5,030 bases of DNA, from assembly GCA_018058125.1 (NCBI GenBank), contig JAGPCH010000158.1:1-5030 (forward strand), in the 5' to 3' direction. This document shows, piece after piece, positions 1-4,350 of the stretch. A program made the translations under genes and the position numbers. Source of the DNA: Ignavibacteria bacterium (lineage in GTDB: Bacteria; Bacteroidota; Ignavibacteria; Tepidaquicellales; Tepidaquicellaceae). The notes beneath the pieces were generated by a model that was not told where the DNA came from, made no database searches, and saw only the letters and a program-made list of their open reading frames with translations. The stretch's first letter is position 1. Every line of letters begins with the position of its first letter.

Positions 1-8
1 GAGTACGT

Positions 9-416
9 CTATCTGGTAATGTGCGCTTCGAGCTCTATTTCCATCAGGAATTCCGGCAGCGCCAGTTCCTTAACACCAAGCCATGATCCTGCCGGAAATT
101 GTTTTGTGTAAATTGAACTTCTGTAAGCCGCATGTTTCAAAAATTCGGGCATGTCTGTTGTAAAAATATTTTCAACTAATACATCATCAAAAGTGCATCC
201 GTAATGTTTCAACACTTTTTCAAGATCAGAATAACAATTTTTCATCTGCTCCGGAAAATTTCCGAGAGCTGTTGGATTTCCATCATCATCCATGCTTACT
301 GCTCCTGAAATCTTGATATCATTTCCAATTCTTACTGCATGAGAATAACCGTATGCTTTTTCGATCTCAGGACGAAGGTTGAAATATTCCGGTGTTACTG
401 ATTTCTGATTATCCAT
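9..416 (-). CDS. Rid family (YjgF/YER057c/UK114) protein
   Basis: This is a complete 135-residue protein of the usual Rid-family length and architecture, a small cytosolic chorismate-mutase-like fold that normally forms trimers. Family features visible are the N-terminal Y-S-H-A-V-R-I-G-N strand region (24-32), ISGAV (37-41), the central helix with QMKNCYSDLEKVLKHYG (57-73), VENIFTTDM (81-89), and the C-terminal block FPAGSWLGVKELALPEFLMEIE (107-128) ending in the conserved E-I-E strand. Classical RidA hydrolyses reactive enamines/imines made by PLP enzymes and uses an arginine just before the L-P of the C-terminal block. Here that stretch reads ELALPEF with no arginine, so the protein probably belongs to a Rid subfamily without the classical deaminase activity (inference). 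The ATG at 416 gives the full family N-terminus. No Shine-Dalgarno is visible upstream (AAACAAAACATTAA). No neighbour suggests a pathway. Confidence 0.9.
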   Translation of the reverse strand: MDNQKSVTPEYFNLRPEIEKAYGYSHAVRIGNDIKISGAVSMDDDGNPTALGNFPEQMKNCYSDLEKVLKHYGCTFDDVLVENIFTTDMPEFLKHAAYRSSIYTKQFPAGSWLGVKELALPEFLMEIELEAHITR

Positions 417-631
417 TTAATGTTTTGTTTGATTTTTTGCCTACTCTGTTTGTATTGTATTTCCGGTTTTTGGCGATAACCGGTTTTTGAACTCTAACTT
501 GATAAATCAAATTTAACTAAGCTATGTAATAAATTTACTCTCCTTCAATTTTTCATCACCGGCATTCATAAATTTTCGGGACATCCCATGGTAAAACCTT
601 TCCTTTGATATGACTTTGATCAACTTCACAA
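417..631. other. Spacer upstream of the Rid gene, with a short direct repeat
   Basis: No coding region is supported here. The leader and promoter of the Rid gene must lie in this stretch, but I cannot point to boxes with confidence. The sequence CCGGTTTTTG occurs twice in direct orientation, at 463-472 and 480-489, 17 bp apart. The second copy overlaps the 8-bp palindrome AACCGGTT. This could be a regulator site or chance. The last bases (612-631) already look weakly like the 21-bp repeat that follows. Confidence 0.35.
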
Positions 632-1306
632 GACTTCTCTTCATATTTTTACGAAAACTTTACATATCTGCACGAAGAATTTACATATCTGCACGAAGAC
701 TTTACACATTTGCACGAAGACTTTACACATTTGCACTAAGACTTTACACATTTGCACTAAGACTTTACATATTTGCACTAAGACTTTACACATTTGCACT
801 AAGACTTTACATATCTGCACGAAGAATTTACATATCTGCACTAAAACTTTACACATTTGCACAAAGACTTTACATATCTGCACGAAGAATTTACATATTT
901 GCACGAAGACTTTACATATCTGCACTAAGACTTTACATATTTGCAACAAGACTTTACACATTTGCACCAAGACTTTACACATTTACACGAAGACTTTACA
1001 TATCTGCACGAAGAATTTACATATCTGCACTAAGAATTTACATATCTGCACGAAGAATTTACATATTTGCACTAAGACTTTACATATCTACACGAAGAAT
1101 TTACATATTTGCACTAAGACTTTACACATTTGCAACAAGACTTTACACATTTGCACGAAGACTTTTCATATCTGCACGAAGAATTTACATATTTGCACGT
1201 AGACTTTACATATTTGCACCAAGAATTTTCATATTTGCATGAAAGCTTTTCACATTTTCACGGAATAATTAACATTTTCACGAAATATTTTCACATTCAC
1301 ATGGAA
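632..1306. repeat. Tandem array of about 31 copies of a 21-bp unit
   Basis: From 658 to 1224 there are 27 head-to-tail units of exactly 21 bp with no length change. The first unit (632-655) is 24 bp and diverged. The last four (from 1225) are increasingly diverged, with an apparent 1-bp deletion near 1267. With unit position 1 set at 658, the consensus is C/A at 1, TTTACA at 2-7, T/C at 8, AT at 9-10, C/T at 11, TGCAC at 12-16, any base at 17, and AAGA at 18-21. Almost all variation is at positions 1, 8, 11 and 17. C at 8 never occurs with C at 11, nor with A at 1, so units fall into a few lineages. Such edge decay and unit lineages are typical of arrays grown by slippage or unequal exchange. 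Because 21 is a multiple of 3, several frames stay open (LYISARR and TLHICTK on the plus strand, a CKVLVQI-type frame on the minus strand). None has a convincing start, ribosome binding site and family match, so I annotate DNA repeats rather than a gene. Confidence 0.95.
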
Positions 1307-1520
1307 TCAGGTAAAAATCTTAAGGCAATTTATACATTTCTGTGTATTCCGGTTTCTTTTTTAATCTGCTTCAGAAAATTCTTATTATAATGTTTCCTGA
1401 TCTGCCGGTCAGCTCTTTTAATTAACATGCATTGAGGAAAATATATGTTTTATATATTTTTCTGATGAAATGAAGATCTTTGGTGCTATATGGTTTATAG
1501 TGGAAATAAATTAAACAAAC
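1307..1520. other. Spacer with nothing recognised
   Basis: This is AT-rich sequence between the decayed end of the 21-bp array and the stop of the broken nuclease gene. I see no gene, no clear hairpin terminator and no RNA gene. A frame that runs out of the array to about 1390 is a passive continuation. Confidence 0.4.
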
Positions 1521-2036
1521 TTAATTGAATTTCAAAACGAATACTTTTTTCAAACTTACAGTGACTATATAAAAGCACAAATTTGTCATTCCCGCCCGCC
1601 TGCAATTAAACTCTTTAAGTATAGAATAATTTTCGTGCAGGCGAGAGCGGGAATCCAGGAACTTGAAAATTAAATCACTCTTCATCGTAAACTCCAATTT
1701 TAAAATATTAAAATCCGGTTTCAGCATTTCTTCTTTTCCTCCAATTTCGTAAAAAAGATCAACCCATTTAGGGCTTTTTTCTCCGATCAATTCAAGCTTC
1801 CATTTCCTTTTCCATTTTCTTATCTGCTTCTCTTTTTCTATTGCTATTCTTACATCGTTAGTTTGTTCATACCAAGCAAGTTTATTCAAATCCTACTTTT
1901 CTGTAAATCCTTTGATTAATTTTCTTTTGAGCTAAATAACTCTTCGTAATAAATTATTATTCACACCGGTATATAAAGTACCATTCCTTTTATTTACAAG
2001 AATAAATACAAGAATATAGACTTAGTAAAGTTTCAT
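1521..2036 (-). pseudogene. GIY-YIG nuclease family gene, inactivated by three stops
   Basis: Read from the ATG at 2036, the conceptual protein matches the small single-domain GIY-YIG (YhbQ/UvrC-N-like) nuclease family along its length. It has VYIL (6-9, the GIY strand), NKRNGTLYTGV (15-25, the YIG strand), LLRRV with the conserved arginine (29-33), KLIKGFTEK (39-47), DLNKLAWYEQTNDV (49-62), the EKEKQIRKW segment with the likely catalytic glutamate near 69, then KWKLELI and PKWVDL. It is broken by TAA at codon 5 (2022-2024), TAG at codon 35 (1932-1934) and TAG at codon 48 (1893-1895). A 12-bp tandem duplication (TACAAGAATA at 1995-2004 and 2007-2016) adds FILV after VYILV; removing it restores the usual spacing. 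No frameshift is needed. Beyond about residue 105 the frame leaves the family and runs through the hairpin element at 1581-1660, so the original stop is uncertain. The gene has a strong Shine-Dalgarno, unlike its neighbours. Reading downstream from TTG at 1889 could still yield the C-terminal half, but without the active-site strands. Confidence 0.88.
1581..1660 (+). repeat. REPIN-like hairpin element, copy 1
   Basis: Two inverted arms flank a 31-bp spacer: TTCCCGCCCGCCTGCA at 1589-1604 and TGCAGGCGAGAGCGGGAA at 1636-1653. The arms pair as a GC-rich stem with one mismatch and a 2-nt bulge. The outer edge is ATTTGTCA and the inner edge TCCAGGA. Copy 2 keeps exactly the same arm asymmetry and both edges, but its spacer differs completely. 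This is the pattern of REP doublets (REPINs), where arms are conserved and loops drift. The translated form FLDSRSRLHE is the familiar spurious tail that such elements add to bacterial ORFs. The GC-rich arms stand out from the AT-rich surroundings. Confidence 0.85.
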
Positions 2037-2043
2037 ATTTTAT

Positions 2044-2048
2044 CTCCT
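2044..2048 (-). promoter_or_regulatory. Ribosome binding site of the broken nuclease gene
   Basis: On the minus strand AGGAG lies 7 nt before the ATG at 2036. It fixes the start of the pseudogene and is the only strong Shine-Dalgarno seen before any gene in this window. Confidence 0.75.
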
Positions 2049-2084
2049 CTTTAAAAATTAAAAAATTAATCAAATCTATAAACA

Positions 2085-2166
2085 TCCTGGATTCCCGCTC
2101 TCGCCTGCAATAAACTCGCTTCAGACTTTTTTTATAAGGAATTGCAGGCGGGCGGGAATGACAAAT
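2085..2166 (-). repeat. REPIN-like hairpin element, copy 2 (inverted)
   Basis: This is the same element as the one at 1581-1660 in opposite orientation. The arm TTCCCGCTCTCGCCTGCA lies at 2092-2109 and TGCAGGCGGGCGGGAA at 2143-2158, separated by a 33-bp spacer unrelated to that of copy 1. The terminal 27 bp (2140-2166) are the exact reverse complement of 1581-1607. It lies just upstream of the ribosome binding site of the broken nuclease gene, so it would sit at or ahead of that gene's promoter. Confidence 0.85.
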
Positions 2167-2240
2167 GTGTTTTGTTGATAATTTCACCCACTGTATTTCA
2201 TATAGAGCCAAATCTTTATATCAGAGAAAAGTAATATTAA

Positions 2241-2453
2241 TCACTCTTTATTTTCAAGATATTCCAGCAGATCGCCCGGCTGACATTCAAGAACTTTGCA
2301 AATGGCTTCGAGTGTGCTGAAGCGGACCGCCTTTGCTTTTCCTGTTTTAAGGATGGAAAGATTGGATAAGGTCAGATCGACCTTTTCCGAAAGTTCGTTT
2401 AATGACATTTTTCTTTTTGCCATCATTACATCGAGATTAACTAATATCGGCAT
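2241..2453 (-). CDS. Small XRE-family (YozG-like) transcriptional regulator
   Basis: This is a 70-residue single-domain Cro/C1-type helix-turn-helix protein. The order is VNLDVMMAKRKMS (5-17) as helix 1, LNELSEKV (18-25) as helix 2, TLSNLSILKTGK (28-39) as the recognition helix with the N-L-S-x-L-K-T-G-K signature of this subfamily, and RFSTLEAICKVLECQPGDLLEY (44-65) closing the domain. Length and motif match YozG-type regulators, which are usually encoded next to a DUF2975 membrane protein, as here. Only 3 nt separate the upstream stop from this ATG and there is no Shine-Dalgarno, so translation is probably coupled. The start at 2453 is preferred over the internal Met-Met because family members begin with a similar short strand before NLDV. 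It likely binds DNA and may regulate its own operon through the palindromes upstream of the first gene (inference). Confidence 0.9.
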   Translation of the reverse strand: MPILVNLDVMMAKRKMSLNELSEKVDLTLSNLSILKTGKAKAVRFSTLEAICKVLECQPGDLLEYLENKE

Positions 2454-2456
2454 AAT

Positions 2457-3005
2457 TTATATTGTTAATTCGTTATCGGACTGGATCTCTATTCCCTTTT
2501 TAAATACCTGCGCAATGATATAAATTATTCCGGCAAGAAAAAGGACTTCTATTGAATTCACATTTTCAGACTCTATTATATAACTCTTGTCCAGCCATTT
2601 ACTGTATTCATTGAAAATTACCGAAATGATAAATATCTCAAATAAAACATAACTTATCTTTTCTATTAAATCTGCAATGGTTTTACTGAACGGACTCGTG
2701 AGATTGATCTTTGAAATTATCATTATGACCAAATAAGCTGTGTATGCTTTTAGCCCGTAAAGTACAACAATAAATGAAACTACTGCAGTATATTGTCTGA
2801 AATCAGTTTCTCTGAGAGATGAAAAATCAAGTCCTGGATAAAGTTTACCGGAAACCTCAGGATTAAAAAAACCAACGACATATGAAAAGAGAATTGATCC
2901 TCCCTGTATCAATAATCCGATGAATACTATCCAGGTCAGGACATTCATTACCTGTAAAATTGTTTCTGTTTTAGTTTTGGTTTTGTCTTTGGTTTCGGTT
3001 TTCAT
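2457..3005 (-). CDS. DUF2975 family integral membrane protein
   Basis: This 182-residue protein has four predicted membrane segments, at about 18-46, 72-97, 115-132 and 151-167. Family hallmarks are the loop motif NLTSPFSKTIADLIEKISY (101-119) between the second and third segments and the C-terminal FKKGIEIQSDNELTI (168-182). No biochemical function is established for DUF2975. Its recurrent partner is a YozG-type XRE regulator, encoded immediately downstream here, so the pair may sense a membrane-related state and relay it to transcription (inference). The N-terminus before the first helix is a lysine-threonine run (2-14) encoded by a degenerate 6-bp tandem repeat, a likely slippage site and probably a disordered cytoplasmic tail. 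The ATG at 3005 has no Shine-Dalgarno; a perfect hairpin starts 5 nt upstream of it. Confidence 0.88.
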   Translation of the reverse strand: MKTETKDKTKTKTETILQVMNVLTWIVFIGLLIQGGSILFSYVVGFFNPEVSGKLYPGLDFSSLRETDFRQYTAVVSFIVVLYGLKAYTAYLVIMIISKINLTSPFSKTIADLIEKISYVLFEIFIISVIFNEYSKWLDKSYIIESENVNSIEVLFLAGIIYIIAQVFKKGIEIQSDNELTI

Positions 3006-3010
3006 TTTGG

Positions 3011-3032
3011 TTTGCTAAATTGTTTTAGCAAA
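3011..3032 (-). promoter_or_regulatory. Perfect 9-bp inverted repeat before the DUF2975 start
   Basis: TTTGCTAAA at 3011-3019 and TTTAGCAAA at 3024-3032 are exact reverse complements around the 4-nt centre TTGT. The site ends 5 nt before the ATG of the membrane protein gene. It could be an operator for the XRE protein of the same operon, or an mRNA hairpin that limits initiation. A related shorter site, CTAAA-N4-TTTAG, lies at 3116-3129. A weak Bacteroidota-like promoter match (TTG at 3059-3057, then GATATTTG at 3036-3029 after 20 bp) would place transcription start within this palindrome. Confidence 0.5.
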
Positions 3033-3044
3033 TATCGATAATAT

Positions 3045-3063
3045 TTTATTGATAATCAATAAA
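3045..3063 (-). promoter_or_regulatory. 19-bp perfect palindrome upstream of the DUF2975-XRE operon
   Basis: TTTATTGATAATCAATAAA is a perfect palindrome with 9-bp arms and one central base. It lies about 40 bp before the DUF2975 start, overlapping the only plausible -33 region. Odd-length palindromes of this size are common operators of dimeric HTH regulators. It consists almost wholly of A and T, which raises the chance of a coincidental palindrome. Confidence 0.45.
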
Positions 3064-3115
3064 TATTTATTGGTATTAATATATTGCGGATTTGTATGAA
3101 TGGTGTAAAATTTTT

Positions 3116-3129
3116 CTAAACAATTTTAG
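3116..3129 (-). promoter_or_regulatory. Second CTAAA-N4-TTTAG palindrome
   Basis: CTAAACAATTTTAG repeats the core of the inverted repeat next to the DUF2975 start. Its centre is about 101 bp from that of the first. Two like sites bracketing a promoter region would suit looping or cooperative binding by the XRE regulator. The evidence is only sequence similarity in AT-rich DNA. Confidence 0.3.
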
Positions 3130-3148
3130 TTACTCGTTCCCAAACTCT

Positions 3149-3277
3149 CAGACTTTCCGAAAACGTTGGGTTTGCCTCAAAGACACGAAGTCTCTAAGAT
3201 AAAAATCTCAAAAATGCTCTTCTTTGAGCCTTTGAGTCTTTGAGGCAGGCATAATGTTAATGTTTTCGGACAGTCTG
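3149..3277. repeat. Large imperfect palindromic element, about 129 bp
   Basis: The outer arms CAGACTTTCCGAAAACGTT (3149-3167) and AATGTTTTCGGACAGTCTG (3259-3277) match as reverse complements at 17 of 19 positions. Inside them, 22-bp arms at 3173-3194 and 3226-3247 (TGCCTCAAAGAC... and ...GTCTTTGAGGCA) match at 19 of 22. The two halves can fold into one long interrupted hairpin with an AT-rich loop of about 31 nt. The inner arms resemble the repeats of the type 'gcctcaaagacac-aag' seen between genes in many Bacteroidota-like genomes (from memory, not searched). It fills most of the gap between the DUF2975 operon promoter and the DUF1801 gene's end. It has no coding content and is unrelated in sequence to the REPIN-like copies. 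It could act as a terminator-like structure, but there is no U-tract, so a MITE-like or REPIN-like repeat is the better reading. Confidence 0.75.
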
Positions 3278-3326
3278 TATATCAAAGAGCTTATTTTTAA
3301 ATTTAAGATCTGACTAAACTAAAACT

Positions 3327-3755
3327 TCAAATCCCCAACCCATCCAGATGCTTCACTTTATGATACATCAAAGCAACCGTTATACACTTTTTCAGTTCAG
3401 CTTTCGGGATCTTATCTTTCATCTGAAAAACAATTGCTCTGTTACCTTCGAATTCAAATTTATCTTTAAAAACTTTTCTGAAAGTCGGAACAAGTTTGCT
3501 TGTGCATTTAAAATACATTGCATACTGATCGGGTTTATTTTTCTTGTAGTCTATCCTGATTGTACTTCCGGTTTTTACAATGTAACCTGGTTCTCCCCAC
3601 TTAAGTCTTTCTTCGAGTTCGGTTATTTCCGGAATTTCGTTTGCAGTTTCAAGGATAAGATTCCGGAGATTTAATAATTTCTTGCGGACGGGTTCAGGAT
3701 AGTTATTGAATCTGGTTTCGACTTCGGGGTTTGTAATTAAATGTATGTTTTTCAT
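3327..3755 (-). CDS. DUF1801 (YdhG-like) family protein
   Basis: This is a complete 142-residue protein of the usual DUF1801 length. Recognisable family blocks are NPEVETRFNNYPEPVRKKLL (9-28), the E-L-E-E-R-LKWGEPGYIV segment (47-60), GSTIRIDYK (63-71), YAMYFKCTSKLVPTFRKVF (78-96), FEGNRAIVF (102-110) and the C-terminal helix ITVALMYHKVKHLDGLG (125-141). The fold is a small alpha/beta domain, and the family has no firmly established enzymatic role. The ATG at 3755 starts a typical N-terminus, with no Shine-Dalgarno (TTATTTATAACAT precedes it). About 60 bp separate it from the end of the DUF4411 gene upstream. It could be transcribed with that gene, but nothing in the sequence ties the functions together. 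Confidence 0.9.
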   Translation of the reverse strand: MKNIHLITNPEVETRFNNYPEPVRKKLLNLRNLILETANEIPEITELEERLKWGEPGYIVKTGSTIRIDYKKNKPDQYAMYFKCTSKLVPTFRKVFKDKFEFEGNRAIVFQMKDKIPKAELKKCITVALMYHKVKHLDGLGI

Positions 3756-3815
3756 ATGTTATAAATAATCTGCGGTCGCTGTTTAATGTTAACATCAGGA
3801 AATCGTGATTTCTTC

Positions 3816-4319
3816 TTATAAAATTTTACAGGCAAATCTTATCCCAACTTCCTTTATAAATCCAAAATCATTTATCCAACTAATATTCATATTGTCGCAT
3901 ACGTTTGGAATTTTCACTTTACTTGAAATTTGTGCAGTAATTTTTTCCTCTTTTGTAACTACAATTGATTTGTCATTTAAAGCGTGAGCAATGATCCATG
4001 GATCTGCCAGTGAACGGTTTTTTGTATTATCAACTAATTTTAAATGTAACGGATTTGAATTAATTTCTTTAAGACAATTAATTACTGATTCGGTAGTCTT
4101 TCTTACTGGGATATTACTTTGCTTCAGCCATTTAAATAAAGCATCCTCTGTTTTCTTGATCTCATCATAGACTTCCTGACAAACATAGATTTTATTCAGT
4201 GTTCCAAGTTCATTAAGTACATCCCAGTAATCAGGACAATATTCAGGCGAATAATAGGTTGACCATGCCTGAATAAGTATATTAGCATCTAAACAATATT
4301 CTGCATTTTTCATAATCAT
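3816..4319 (-). CDS. DUF4411 family PIN-like protein
   Basis: This 167-residue protein matches DUF4411, a PIN-like family of predicted metal-dependent RNases. Likely acidic ligands are D11 in the C-L-D-A-N-I-L-I-Q-A motif (9-18), E49/E53 in QEVYDEIKK, and D106 in SLADPWIIAHAL (103-114), followed by IVVTKEEK (119-126). The family-typical ending is KVKIPNVCDNM (134-144) and a W-I-N-D-F-x-F-I-K-E helix. It is encoded directly after an ImmA/IrrE-type peptidase gene, a recurrent pairing considered toxin-antitoxin-like. By that reading this is the toxin-like nuclease and the HTH-peptidase its regulator (inference from family knowledge). I use the ATG at 4319; the second ATG, two codons in, would give MKNAEYC and is equally plausible. 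The region before it is a tandem repeat carrying three further ATGs in other reading contexts. Confidence 0.88.
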   Translation of the reverse strand: MIMKNAEYCLDANILIQAWSTYYSPEYCPDYWDVLNELGTLNKIYVCQEVYDEIKKTEDALFKWLKQSNIPVRKTTESVINCLKEINSNPLHLKLVDNTKNRSLADPWIIAHALNDKSIVVTKEEKITAQISSKVKIPNVCDNMNISWINDFGFIKEVGIRFACKIL

Positions 4320-4350
4320 TCTTAATCATTCTTAATCATTCTTAATCATT
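4311..4350 (-). repeat. 10-bp tandem repeat at the peptidase stop / DUF4411 start junction
   Basis: On the minus strand the unit ATGATTAAGA occurs three times, starting at 4349, 4339 and 4329. It is followed by the diverged ATGATTATGA at 4319. The first copy overlaps the peptidase TGA stop as ATGA, and the last supplies the DUF4411 start. The ATGs at 4349 and 4339 open only M-I-K-N-D-stop mini-frames. A single ancestral ATGA stop/start overlap appears to have been multiplied by slippage. Confidence 0.85.

Larger units (their letters stand above)
1581..2166 (-). mobile_element. Candidate mobile unit: nuclease pseudogene between inverted REPIN copies
   Basis: The two hairpin elements face each other, so that the 586-bp segment begins and ends with identical 27-bp terminal inverted repeats. 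Its only coding content is the GIY-YIG pseudogene. The geometry resembles a small insertion element, or a REP-RAYT unit in which a nuclease gene replaces the transposase. Similarity may extend a few bases beyond each end (AAAAGCACAA before 1581; the reverse complement of GTGTTTT after 2166). I find no clear direct target-site duplication. Mobility of the whole unit is inferred. Independent insertion of two hairpins around an ordinary gene is the main alternative. Confidence 0.45.

Noticed and set aside
577..590. GGGACATCCC palindrome as a terminator
   Set aside because: The loop would be only 2 nt, and no U-tract follows on either strand next to a gene end.
641..982. A minus-strand frame of CKVLVQI heptads across the array
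   Set aside because: It is a by-product of the 21-bp repeats. Single-base variants in units near 983, 1088 and 1166 create stops in the same frame, so it is not maintained.
610..1242. A 210-codon plus-strand open frame made of LYISARR-type heptads
   Set aside because: It is open only because the repeat unit is a multiple of three and lacks a stop in that frame. The main variable positions all change the amino acid in this frame, there is no ribosome binding site, and no family is recognisable.
632..1306. CRISPR array
   Set aside because: The units are contiguous 21-mers with no unique spacers, and no cas gene is nearby.
1130..1390. A plus-strand frame of DFTYLHE heptads leaving the array
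   Set aside because: The same frame has about nine TAA stops earlier in the array, and the Met start is an incidental variant of one unit.
1990..2211. A 73-codon minus-strand frame
   Set aside because: It overlaps the true start of the nuclease pseudogene in another frame and is mostly translated hairpin element.
2296..2523. Plus-strand frame over the XRE gene
   Set aside because: It is the complement of a clear XRE/DUF2975 coding region, with no features of its own.
3348..3674. Plus-strand frame over the DUF1801 gene
   Set aside because: It is a shadow of a well-supported minus-strand gene.
3798..3815. GAAATCGTGATTTC hairpin as terminator of the DUF4411 gene
   Set aside because: The stem is 5-6 bp with at most a 4-nt loop, and there is no T-run downstream on the minus strand; too weak to call.
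3805..3987. Plus-strand frame over the DUF4411 gene end
   Set aside because: It is a shadow of the minus-strand gene, with no recognisable domain.
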